A stretch of 64,000 bases of DNA, from assembly GCF_902493135.1 (NCBI RefSeq), contig NZ_CABUOD010000003.1, positions 106,556 to 170,555 on the forward strand, in the 5' to 3' direction. This DNA is from an uncultured Parabacteroides sp. (lineage in GTDB: Bacteria; Bacteroidota; Bacteroidia; Bacteroidales; Tannerellaceae). The notes below the pieces were generated by a model, which was not told the origin of the DNA, did not search any database, and was given only the letters and a program-made list of their open reading frames with translations. The position numbers and the translations under genes are program-made. Position 1 is the stretch's first letter, and each line of letters starts with the position of its first letter. Below are positions 40,746 through 48,764 of this stretch, one piece after another.

Positions 40746-40973
40746 TTATTTGGAATATTGCTGTCTCTCTGTACAAGTATTAAGCCCAAACCTACCAATA
40801 GGGCAATCATCACAATAAAAGGTCATGCTTCTATAATCTGCGGTACTTCCACATGGATGCTCACTAAGTTCCATAACCTTATCATTTAGAAGCTGTACTT
40901 CTTCTTTGAGCTTATTCACCTCGCTAATAGGGGCTAAAGCTTTATATTCTTGTTCTGTTAATATGTACTGCAT
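40746..40973 (-). CDS. Coiled coil plus cysteine-knuckle protein
   Basis: 75 residues. A heptad helix (VNKLKEEVQLLNDKVMELSEH) followed by MTFYCDDCPIGRFGLNTC. No family recognised. Confidence 0.5.
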   Translation of the reverse strand: MQYILTEQEYKALAPISEVNKLKEEVQLLNDKVMELSEHPCGSTADYRSMTFYCDDCPIGRFGLNTCTERQQYSK

Positions 40974-40993
40974 ATTATTTCCTTTTTATTTGC

Positions 40994-41296
40994 TTATGGG
41001 TTAATGTTAATTCCGTAAGTATTCTTATCCTCTTTTGATACATTATACCAATTTTCTCCGGAGACTATACCATCAATGTCTTTACCTTGCAAATCCGATC
41101 TATCTTTGATTGTCTCAGAGATAACCTTGATTGTAGGATAGGTCCCGGTGTAAATTGTTGGAACCAGCTTTACCGCTTGAACTTCAAAAATGGAAGGCAA
41201 TCCTTCACCCAGAAGATTATCCGGAACAACGGCCATTATTATCATTTTCCCTTCGGGAGCCTTCTGGCATATCATGTTGAAATATTCGTTTTTCAT
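40994..41296 (-). CDS. Hypothetical protein
   Basis: 100 residues. MICQKAPEGKMIIMAVVPDNLLGEGLP and IYTGTYPTIKVISETIKDR; alpha/beta, no family. In the early operon with short gaps on both sides. Confidence 0.45.
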   Translation of the reverse strand: MKNEYFNMICQKAPEGKMIIMAVVPDNLLGEGLPSIFEVQAVKLVPTIYTGTYPTIKVISETIKDRSDLQGKDIDGIVSGENWYNVSKEDKNTYGININP

Positions 41297-41307
41297 ACTT
41301 TATATTC

Positions 41308-41499
41308 TTAGCTGTTAGCTATTTGAAATTCAATCAGTTTTTTGTCTCCGTATTTCATGCCATTTAAAACATGTGACAAATCTTCCGAAATAATATCCGA
41401 TGCCGCCTTCTCTGTTGTGGTAACAATCTTTACGCTCTTAGTTGCGTTTGATATAATAAAGCCGTTTTTAACCTTTTCTACTGTAATTTCTGTTTTCAT
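41308..41499 (-). CDS. Hypothetical protein
   Basis: 63 residues. KNGFIISNATKSVKIVTTTEKAASDII; small, no recognised family. Confidence 0.45.
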   Translation of the reverse strand: MKTEITVEKVKNGFIISNATKSVKIVTTTEKAASDIISEDLSHVLNGMKYGDKKLIEFQIANS

Positions 41500-41511
41500 A
41501 CTTATTTCTTT

Positions 41512-41826
41512 TTATACTTGTTCTTCCTCAAAATCATACTCATCCTTACGTTCATATATCAAATCGAATGCAACCTCAGACAACGCCATATCTACTGGGC
41601 AAACCATATCGGTTGCATCCTGATAGTTTGCGACTTCTTCAAGCGCTTCGCGAAGCTTAACTCTAATACTCTCCAATACTTCATTACAATTATTGACAAG
41701 CTTTTTAAGGCATTCGCAATCGTCTTCTTTGAGCATTAGTTTTGTATCATTGCAAACATTATTGACAGTCGTACACGCTTTCCTTATTTCGTCCAGCGTC
41801 AGATTTATTAATTCTATTTTTTCCAT
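41512..41826 (-). CDS. Hypothetical helical protein
   Basis: 104 residues, helical, with several Cys (NNVCNDTKLMLKEDDCECLKKLVNNCNEVLE) and an acidic end. No family recognised. Confidence 0.45.
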   Translation of the reverse strand: MEKIELINLTLDEIRKACTTVNNVCNDTKLMLKEDDCECLKKLVNNCNEVLESIRVKLREALEEVANYQDATDMVCPVDMALSEVAFDLIYERKDEYDFEEEQV

Positions 41827-41846
41827 GATTCGTTATTTTTTAGTTG

Positions 41847-41987
41847 TTAGCTAATTACTACATATCGTTTATCTTTCGTCTGGGAAGCGTCATCGACTTC
41901 CACCTGGTTCATATCGCCACAATCTAAAATCACTGTGGCGTTAGGATTGTATTCCTCCAAGATGCTTATAAGTTCTTCTACTGTCAT
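41847..41987 (-). CDS. 46-aa protein
   Basis: Reads MTVEELISILEEYNPNATV then ILDCGDMNQVEVDDASQ and ends RYVVIS. The EELISILEEYNPNATV pattern is common in small phage proteins that follow this form. Function unknown. Confidence 0.65.
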   Translation of the reverse strand: MTVEELISILEEYNPNATVILDCGDMNQVEVDDASQTKDKRYVVIS

Positions 41988-42009
41988 AACTCGTTATTTT
42001 AATTGAGGG

Positions 42010-42585
42010 TTAATACTTCTTTCCGTACATCACCGGTCTTAATTCATTATATCTTTGTTTCTGCTCGATATGCCAAAGAAGATCAACTCCCAATATATTA
42101 GCGTTCAAGAATGTTACCACTATGGATGATCTGACAACATCTTCAATACTTTCTCCGCTTGTTAAGAGAGAGCATAGGGAGAACATTCTTTCAGTGAAGC
42201 TCGCTTCTTTAATCTGAGATTTCCAACTGATAAATTCAGAGGTAATATTGAATTTATCGAATAGCGGTCCTTGTAATTCGGATAAATCAATCTTGCGAAG
42301 TCCGGCAAGATCAAGAAGGCGGATAACTGCATCTGCAAGCTCATCTTGTACTGTATCTTTAATGTAATTTTTGAAAGCGGAAGCGTGAAACTCATCCTTT
42401 TGCAAAGAATTATATTCTTCTATTTCATCTGCTGGGAAATGATTTCCTTTTCTATCAGCTTCCACAGCTTCCATCAGTTCGCTTACAACCAAACAAAGGA
42501 AATGCCCGTTGCTCCAGTCTGCATCGTGAAAACCATGATCGCAGGCGGTTTTGTATGCCTTGTCTTTTAATTCATTCAGATTCAT
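42010..42585 (-). CDS. MazG-like nucleotide pyrophosphohydrolase
   Basis: 191 residues. The metal-binding pair of helices ELMEAVEADR (about 37-46) and DTVQDELADAVIRLLDLAG (about 77-95) with ExxE...ExxD spacing fits the MazG/NTP-PPase fold. These hydrolyse NTPs or alarmone precursors. The C-terminal half is a second helical domain of similar style. Overlaps the next gene by four bases. Confidence 0.7.
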   Translation of the reverse strand: MNLNELKDKAYKTACDHGFHDADWSNGHFLCLVVSELMEAVEADRKGNHFPADEIEEYNSLQKDEFHASAFKNYIKDTVQDELADAVIRLLDLAGLRKIDLSELQGPLFDKFNITSEFISWKSQIKEASFTERMFSLCSLLTSGESIEDVVRSSIVVTFLNANILGVDLLWHIEQKQRYNELRPVMYGKKY

Positions 42586-42782
42586 TTTTCAATATTTTTC
42601 AATTCTTCTATTCTGAGTTCATGCTCCATCGTCTTTAAAGCGTTTAAATGTACGCCACACAGATATTTAACTTTTCCTGACGGGAAAGTGACTTTATATT
42701 TTGCAGGGTGAGAACAATCCTTATAATCGTGCCAACCTCTTATTACTGTTGTTCCAATTCTGATTCTTTCTTCACATTTCAT
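42582..42782 (-). CDS. Small Cys/His protein
   Basis: 66 residues. CSHPAKYKVTFPSGKVKYLCGVHLNAL has C...H...C..H spacing consistent with a zinc knuckle. Overlaps both neighbours in ATGA junctions. Confidence 0.55.
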   Translation of the reverse strand: MKCEERIRIGTTVIRGWHDYKDCSHPAKYKVTFPSGKVKYLCGVHLNALKTMEHELRIEELKNIEK

Positions 42783-42931
42783 CCTTCACCTCCTTTCTTT
42801 TTAAAAAATTCACACTTCTTTCCTGAATCTTCGTCCGGTTCCGTCTTCTTAACTTCTGCCTCGGCTGCGTATAGAGCGCATTTAAACCGATCCGGACAGG
42901 TGTTGCCGTGGCATTTGATTTGATGTTTCAT
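42779..42931 (-). CDS. 50-aa cysteine-containing protein
   Basis: Reads MKHQIKCHGNTCPDRFKCAL then a charged stretch and CEFFKKKGGEG. CxxxxCxxxxxC...C suggests one metal site. The Shine-Dalgarno-like AAAGGAGG inside its 3' end is placed for the next gene. Confidence 0.65.
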   Translation of the reverse strand: MKHQIKCHGNTCPDRFKCALYAAEAEVKKTEPDEDSGKKCEFFKKKGGEG

Positions 42932-42934
42932 GAT

Positions 42935-45448
42935 TTATACAGTCATTAAGTCAAACAATGTTGGTGCGCTTACTTCCATTTCAGCTTCCTGCAGGTAGGC
43001 AAGGCCATCTTTCCAATAATCGTAATTCAATTCTGTAGACAGGCCTCTACGTCCCATCTTCACAGCGCAATAGGGTACAGTTTGAATACCGCCAAACGGA
43101 TCAAAAACAGTATCACCCTTGTTCGAATACCGTTCAATCAATCTTTCCACGATATCCAACTGAAGCGGGCAGATGTGATTCTGCTTATTCTTCTGGGATT
43201 GTCGGGTATTAAGTGTTTTCATTCGAGCAACATCATCCCAGATATAATCTTTCTTACTTACCGGGTCAATGGCCATGAATGTACGGGGAAGTTTGTCGTA
43301 GGCTTCCAACTCTTCTGCGAATGCTACATGATCCTCATAGCTGTAGATGTGTTCTTGCTGGTAATTTCGGAATAGATGCCGGATCTTATCTATTCCAGCT
43401 CCTTTCATATCCTCATAAGTCAACAAGGTGTTACCAGAGCTTTTCCAGTCTGCATGAGCGTCGATCTGCCACCGAGCTAATGAGTAGTCTTTCTTATTCT
43501 TTACTACCGGGATATCAGCGTAAGCCTTTGATGTATCTGTCGGTAGTTTTCTGAATAAAAGAACGTACTCCGGACATCCGACACCCATTTTGGAACCATC
43601 TTTACACATCTCTGTATATCCGAGCCGATAAGTTTGATTGTTTTCCCGAACAACATCAGTATCAACGGTGATCATTCCAAAGAAGATTAAACCATGACGG
43701 ATATAGTGCATGATCGAGTACACATGAAATGGATCAAGCGAAGGCATTCCTAAACCGGTTGCATTTCCAAAAAGGATACGGTCCTTTACATGAATAGCAG
43801 CCACACGCCCCGGACGAAGGATCCGGAGAAGATTCGGTGTCAAATAATCCATTTGCTCGAAAAACTTGCGATTGTCCTCGTTGTGCCCGAAATCGTTATA
43901 AGTCGGCGTGTATTCGTAATGATTAGAAAAAGGAATACTTGTTACAATTAAATCCACCGAATTATCAGGCATATTCATGGTTTCCAGAACGCAGTCATTA
44001 TTAATTGCTTTATAGAGCTTTCCTTCTCTAACCTCACGTTTTGCAAACATCCAGCGCATCATCTTATCTTCGGCGTCCAGATTAAACAAGCCATTTTCCC
44101 GGACAATATCCGCCATCTTACTTACCATCTCTTTATGCTGTGCCCACTTGTGCATGAAAGACTTGAATATCTCTCCTTCGCTTTCTGCATACACAAGATA
44201 AAGATCGACCGGGTATTGTTGCATGAATCTGTGAATACGGGCAATTGCTTGGAATTTATCGTTAAACCGATAGTCAATAAACATAATTGCCTTATGACAA
44301 TGATATTGGAAGTTTAAGCCTTCGCCAAGCATTTCCGGTTTAGCTGCAAGATATTTCAGCCGGCCATCCTTGAAGTCGGCTATCACCTTGTCAGCTTCTT
44401 TATCATCCTGTGAACCGTACACGGCCTTACATCCGGGGATAGCCTTGCATAAAGCTTCGCGTTCGCTCTCGAGGTCATGCCACAAAAGAAAATGATCGTT
44501 CTTATTTTCCGGTCGGTCAATTATATCTATTACACGAGCTATCTTTTCGGCCATATTATCCCGGCGCTCTTTTGTAGCATCGGCAAGCCCGAGAGCCGCC
44601 TCACGAAACATCTTAACTTGCCCGTCCCGATCGGCGCCGGCAGTGGAGTTGTCAACGTTTACCACCTCTTCGTGTACGCGAAGTTCCGGCAATTCATAGC
44701 CAGTATCCGGATAGCCCAAGTCCGATGGTTTAGTTAAGAATAAAGCCCATGTGGATACCCACAACCAAAACTCCTTTTCCTTATGCGGATAAAGGGTAAG
44801 ATTGTTCGCTTTTGTACTGTCACGCTGGAAAAACCGCGTAAGAGCCTGCCCTGTGTCCATTACACCAAGATAACCGGCATAGTGTATCAACTCCTTATAC
44901 CTGTTAGGTGAGGGTGTAGCAGTAGCTACAAACCGATAAGGGACATTCGCAAACAAAGGAAGGAACTCTTGGTAGGTCTTGGTTCCGAATCCGCGAAGTA
45001 CACTTGCTTCATCCAGTGAAGTGACAGTAAAATACTTCGGATCTATCCTAACCCCTTCTTCACCGTCGCGAACACGCTCGTAGTTAGTCACCATGATATC
45101 GGTCGGGCATATCATCACGTCGGCCATTGTTCGTACATAGGTTACTTTCATGTGTAAGTGTTGTTCCGCTTGTGTCAAAAACTCGACTACCACACGCTTG
45201 GGGCAAACGATCAATCCCTTGCCTCCTTTATGGTTCAGGATTACCCGAAGTATTTCCAGCTGGGTGACTGTCTTTTGCATACCGAAGCTGGAAAATATGG
45301 CACGGCATCCACCGGCAACCGCCCAACGAACGGTATCTTTTACATGAGGATATAATGTCGGGGTAATCTCTTCAGGACTAATACCAAATCCTGTTTGATG
45401 GCTGATGGCCATCTTGTTTCTTAGAAATTCTATATAAGTTTTTATCAT
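42935..45448 (-). CDS. SNF2-like helicase fused to DNA methyltransferase
   Basis: 837 residues. The N-terminal half is a helicase-like ATPase: SSFGMQKT at 53-60 in the Walker A place (usual form is GxGKT, here GMQKT), SLDEAS at 144-149, TATPSPN and later an IHRFMQQYPV motif VI-like segment. The C-terminal third is an N4/N6 methyltransferase: MPDNSVDLIVTSIPFSNHYEY (motif IV, SIPF instead of SPPY) and DTVFDPFGG near the end. Such fusions occur in Bacteroidales phages and could modify or remodel DNA. ATGA overlap with the cytosine methyltransferase gene. Confidence 0.85.
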   Translation of the reverse strand: MIKTYIEFLRNKMAISHQTGFGISPEEITPTLYPHVKDTVRWAVAGGCRAIFSSFGMQKTVTQLEILRVILNHKGGKGLIVCPKRVVVEFLTQAEQHLHMKVTYVRTMADVMICPTDIMVTNYERVRDGEEGVRIDPKYFTVTSLDEASVLRGFGTKTYQEFLPLFANVPYRFVATATPSPNRYKELIHYAGYLGVMDTGQALTRFFQRDSTKANNLTLYPHKEKEFWLWVSTWALFLTKPSDLGYPDTGYELPELRVHEEVVNVDNSTAGADRDGQVKMFREAALGLADATKERRDNMAEKIARVIDIIDRPENKNDHFLLWHDLESEREALCKAIPGCKAVYGSQDDKEADKVIADFKDGRLKYLAAKPEMLGEGLNFQYHCHKAIMFIDYRFNDKFQAIARIHRFMQQYPVDLYLVYAESEGEIFKSFMHKWAQHKEMVSKMADIVRENGLFNLDAEDKMMRWMFAKREVREGKLYKAINNDCVLETMNMPDNSVDLIVTSIPFSNHYEYTPTYNDFGHNEDNRKFFEQMDYLTPNLLRILRPGRVAAIHVKDRILFGNATGLGMPSLDPFHVYSIMHYIRHGLIFFGMITVDTDVVRENNQTYRLGYTEMCKDGSKMGVGCPEYVLLFRKLPTDTSKAYADIPVVKNKKDYSLARWQIDAHADWKSSGNTLLTYEDMKGAGIDKIRHLFRNYQQEHIYSYEDHVAFAEELEAYDKLPRTFMAIDPVSKKDYIWDDVARMKTLNTRQSQKNKQNHICPLQLDIVERLIERYSNKGDTVFDPFGGIQTVPYCAVKMGRRGLSTELNYDYWKDGLAYLQEAEMEVSAPTLFDLMTV

Positions 45449-47472
45449 GATGCTTTGTTTAATTTTCTCAATCTTAATTCTCTTATTTTCTTACATATAG
45501 CCTCGCATAACGCCTTAGCCATGCCTACCTCGACCGCGTTCCCGATATATTTCTTTTGCTCGGCTTGCGTGCCGATCAATCTGTAGTTCTCCGGGAATCC
45601 CATGATGCGTTTCAACTCTGGAATCTTCAACATCCGCATTAGGATATCCACTATTTGATACATGGCCATGAACTCCTTTATCTTTTTCACAATAGGGATA
45701 TCATCCTCGTATATCTCGATAATGATATTGCCATCAGAGTTTATCCTGACAAATGGTGGCAAGTTTTCCGAAATACTGGATGCGTTCACCAAATAAGGAG
45801 GCATCTTATCCATTCGTGCTATCAGGGTGAAACAAGGCTTATCCACCGATCCGCCGGCAGAGGCAAACTGTGGGTTCATTAGATAATGCCATTTTCGATT
45901 AGCCGTTATTACCGGGGCCGGCTCATTGATTCCACTACCGATATTACTGAAATTGGTATTCATTACCCACGGACGACAACTTACCAAGTTATATTTAGGA
46001 TTAGCCGTTATCGCTCCGAGAGGGCGATCCGTTCCGGCCGGCTTACTTTGTCCGAATTGCTGATCCATAAACTGGCATGAGATTAGCCGTTGTTTCGGGT
46101 TCGCTAATATGGCCGGAGAAGGATGATAGATATCCGAATGCTGGCCACCACCGGAATAATAGTTCATAATGAACGGGGTTACAAGCGACAACCGATCCTT
46201 CGTCAGTAATGTCGGGCATGGATCTTGTATATCTTTGGCTGTATCATTAAAACTGTACGAACAAAGAAATTTAGGTGATACATAATTGAATCTGTCCTTT
46301 GTCGGCACTGTTGGGCATGGGCTATCAACTTTACTCACGTTATCACCGTTACCGTAGTAGGCAGCGAGGAACTTTGTGCTTACCAGAGAGTGATTATCCT
46401 TGCATTTGATCGTGTGCGCGGGTCCCGTGATTGGAATATTCTTACTATCCGGATGCCCACTATAATATTTTGAGAGAAAATGAGTCTGCACTACGCCCAA
46501 CCTTCCCTGACAACTAATCGTTGGGCAAGGTTCATCTATGCTCGGTGGAATGTGTTTGCCTGTTTTTCCGTTTATGGAATTGTATTTCAGCATCCATTTA
46601 TCCTTGCCTCCTGCTACGTGACGGATAAGACCGGCATAAACCCTCTCGAACGTCTTGGGTGAAAGAGGTTTCTTTCTCATGAAAATACTTGTGCCTTCGT
46701 CTTCCAGATCCAGTACATCTTTTACAGGTTTCCATTTCTGTAACTCTCCGAATAGGGTTTGAGACCCATCTTTGCAATGGGTTGGTTCCGGCCAGACAAT
46801 CGGCATATCCTTTTTAGCGAACTGACCGAAAAAGCGTCTACGGGAAGTATATGCTCCAAAATCGGCGGCGTTCAGGATGCGATGATCGAACTTATACCCG
46901 TATTTCTTGACCTTGTTCACCCACCGGAGATACAACCGGCCTTTATCCTTGGAAATTGGCTTTCCGTTTGCGTCCAAGTCGCCCCAACACATAAACTCTT
47001 CAACGTTTTCAATCTGTATCAGATCGGGATTGATATCATCTATGTACCGGAAGAGATGCTCTGCAAGTGTCCGGCTATCGGCGTCACGTGCTTGGCCTCC
47101 CTTTGCCTTACTGAAGTTCGTACATTCCAGACTGGCCCAGAGAACAATCTTTGCATTCGGGTTTCGGAACCGGATCTTCCTCACCAGATTTACGATCGGT
47201 GATAAATCCAATGTTCGCATATCCTCTGTGAAATGTAGTGCATACGGATGGTTTGCCATGTGGCTGGCTATTGCGTTCTTATCATGGTTTACGCAGGCAA
47301 TAACTTTTGCAACCGAATGACTGTTGACTCTGGCAAGTTCTACACCGGTAGATGTTCCGCCTGCGCCGCAAAACAGGTCGATATAGAAAACATCTATATT
47401 ATTTGTTTTCTGTAGCTCTACTAAATGCTGGAGGAGGATTATGGTTTTGAAGAGGGATTCTGTGTGTATCAT
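45445..47472 (-). CDS. C5-cytosine DNA methyltransferase with tandem repeats
   Basis: 675 residues from MIHTESLFK (ATG at 47472, ATGA-coupled to the upstream small gene). Motif I DLFCGAGG (32-39), motif IV with catalytic C117 as SLECTNFS rather than PPCQ, ENV at 155-157, RRRFFGQF (211-218) and late GFPENYRL and IGNAVEVGMA are intact. Residues about 313-570 hold roughly eight degenerate repeats of 28-36 residues, each opening with D/E-x-P-x-x-T/A-I and often a KDR..LV core, where the target-recognition region should be. Probably modifies phage DNA against restriction. Confidence 0.9.
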   Translation of the reverse strand: MIHTESLFKTIILLQHLVELQKTNNIDVFYIDLFCGAGGTSTGVELARVNSHSVAKVIACVNHDKNAIASHMANHPYALHFTEDMRTLDLSPIVNLVRKIRFRNPNAKIVLWASLECTNFSKAKGGQARDADSRTLAEHLFRYIDDINPDLIQIENVEEFMCWGDLDANGKPISKDKGRLYLRWVNKVKKYGYKFDHRILNAADFGAYTSRRRFFGQFAKKDMPIVWPEPTHCKDGSQTLFGELQKWKPVKDVLDLEDEGTSIFMRKKPLSPKTFERVYAGLIRHVAGGKDKWMLKYNSINGKTGKHIPPSIDEPCPTISCQGRLGVVQTHFLSKYYSGHPDSKNIPITGPAHTIKCKDNHSLVSTKFLAAYYGNGDNVSKVDSPCPTVPTKDRFNYVSPKFLCSYSFNDTAKDIQDPCPTLLTKDRLSLVTPFIMNYYSGGGQHSDIYHPSPAILANPKQRLISCQFMDQQFGQSKPAGTDRPLGAITANPKYNLVSCRPWVMNTNFSNIGSGINEPAPVITANRKWHYLMNPQFASAGGSVDKPCFTLIARMDKMPPYLVNASSISENLPPFVRINSDGNIIIEIYEDDIPIVKKIKEFMAMYQIVDILMRMLKIPELKRIMGFPENYRLIGTQAEQKKYIGNAVEVGMAKALCEAICKKIRELRLRKLNKAS
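45765..46536 (-). repeat. Tandem repeats encoding target-recognition region
   Basis: Eight units start near residues 313, 349, 383, 417, 450, 482, 516 and 544 of the methyltransferase (DEPCPTI, TGPAHTI, DSPCPTV, DPCPTL, HPSPAI, DRPLGAI, NEPAPVI, DKPCFTL). Divergence is high, so the array is old. Confidence 0.75.
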
Positions 47473-47639
47473 GGCTTCTGATTTAATAATTCGACTTCCG
47501 TACAACGAATCCATGCGGTCGACTTTCCCAAGCATACTTCATGCGTCTGCCGGTTGATGTCTTTCACTGTGTACGATTTTCCTCTGAGTTTCACCCAGCT
47601 GCCGATACAACATTGGGTGTTGAATACATTGATCTTCAT
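47469..47639 (-). CDS. 56-aa protein upstream of the methyltransferase
   Basis: Reads MKINVFNTQCCIGSWVKLRG, KSYTVKDINRQTHEVCLG, STAWIRCTEVELLNQKP. A small SH3-like beta protein is likely. Its TGA overlaps the methyltransferase ATG, which fixes that start. Below the usual length cut-off but clearly coding. Confidence 0.7.
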   Translation of the reverse strand: MKINVFNTQCCIGSWVKLRGKSYTVKDINRQTHEVCLGKSTAWIRCTEVELLNQKP

Positions 47640-47651
47640 AACGACTTGTTT

Positions 47652-47670
47652 TTATTTGAAATTCAAATAA
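47652..47670. promoter_or_regulatory. Type-1 palindrome without -7 box
   Basis: TTATTTGAA-A-TTCAAATAA, 12 bases before the start of the 56-aa gene. No TAnnTTTG is found at the right distance, so it may be an operator or a weak promoter. Confidence 0.55.
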
Positions 47671-47675
47671 TTTTA

Positions 47676-47867
47676 TCAACAAGAAGTTTCAAATTCAACA
47701 GATTCAGACTGCGAACCAGCCAATATGGTATATCCAGATGCAAAACCAAACTTGGCGACAGCTTGCTCTTCTTCGTTCTGATAGTCAAGAAACCGGTTAC
47801 GCGCTTTTATGTATTCTTCTTCTGAATAATACTTTTTCCCATTAAGGGTAAATACTTTTTTCTTCAT
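47676..47867 (-). CDS. Small hypothetical protein
   Basis: 63 residues. KVFTLNGKKYYSEEEYIKARNRFLDYQNEEE, small basic-acidic protein; AAAGAGCAATG start context and promoter 47901-47935 just upstream. Confidence 0.55.
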   Translation of the reverse strand: MKKKVFTLNGKKYYSEEEYIKARNRFLDYQNEEEQAVAKFGFASGYTILAGSQSESVEFETSC

Positions 47868-47900
47868 TGCTCTTTATTTTTATTTGTTCTTTTATGTATG

Positions 47901-47935
47901 TAAATATAGCTATAATTTATTTGAATTTCAAATAA
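47901..47935 (-). promoter_or_regulatory. Promoter with type-1 palindrome
   Basis: Minus strand TTTG (47929-47932), 20 bp, TATATTTA (47901-47908). Palindrome TTATTTGAA-T-TTCAAATAA at 47917-47935. Drives the 63-aa gene and probably the methyltransferase genes. Confidence 0.7.
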
Positions 47936-47975
47936 TACACCAGCATAATTGAGTTGATTAACTTAGTATAACGGA

Positions 47976-48764
47976 CTATCTTCTGCGGCTATCCCCAACA
48001 AGTGGTATGACGTTGAAACTTTTAAACCGATCAACCAAGCGACTACCAAACCGATCCTTAAAATCATCGACATTCATATTGCTGGTGATATGGTATTTCT
48101 TGTGGTGAGACTGGTATATTTCGTATCTGGCATACAGAAACTCGTCTATTACACTATCAAGGCTTGTGCCATAGCTTTTTTGATTTTCAGTCTCCAGCCC
48201 CACGTCGTTCAGGCATACATTAAAGGGTTTCCCCTCAATAGATCCTTTACCTTCTCCTTCATTGTAGATATATCTATCAATATGACCATGAAGTTTGTAA
48301 TAGTTCATCATCTGTGTGACAGACAAATTACTGAACTGGTTCGGATTTCCTGTCAAGCGCAAATAGTCTGAAAATATCTGCATTAGCAAAGTCTTTCCGG
48401 TGCCGGGTTCTCCAACCAGAAGAAGGTTCTTGTGAACCCTGTAACCTCTATCAGGAAAAATAGTTTCTGCAAGTTTACTATTATTGAAATAGTAAATTAA
48501 AAAGCTCAAAATCTTAGCGTTATTAGGATCAATCTCAAACTGCCTAAATTCTTTTGCGAGATAATTATTGCCTATCTCCTTTATCATGATTGAGTGTTGA
48601 TAAAATTCATTCTTGTCTGATAAATCGTAATCAGAAAGTTCCTGAATAGTCTTTCGGTGCCGTTGGATCAGATTGTAAACTTGCCGACTTTCCAATTTTT
48701 CCTTGAACGAAGGGTCCTGTAGCTTTTGTAGCCCCTCCGAAAGTTTTCGCTCTTGCTCTGTCAT
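47976..48764 (-). CDS. DnaC-like helicase-loader ATPase
   Basis: 262 residues. Walker A LLVGEPGTGKTLLMQIF (118-125), Walker B-like FNVCLNDVGLE, then sensor region HITSNMNVDDFKDRFGSRLVDRF with the arginine-finger type RLVDR. It should load replicative helicase together with the upstream initiator. The reading frame overlaps the 3' end of the initiator gene by 134 bases in another frame; both frames look like real protein. Confidence 0.8.
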   Translation of the reverse strand: MTEQERKLSEGLQKLQDPSFKEKLESRQVYNLIQRHRKTIQELSDYDLSDKNEFYQHSIMIKEIGNNYLAKEFRQFEIDPNNAKILSFLIYYFNNSKLAETIFPDRGYRVHKNLLLVGEPGTGKTLLMQIFSDYLRLTGNPNQFSNLSVTQMMNYYKLHGHIDRYIYNEGEGKGSIEGKPFNVCLNDVGLETENQKSYGTSLDSVIDEFLYARYEIYQSHHKKYHITSNMNVDDFKDRFGSRLVDRFKSFNVIPLVGDSRRR

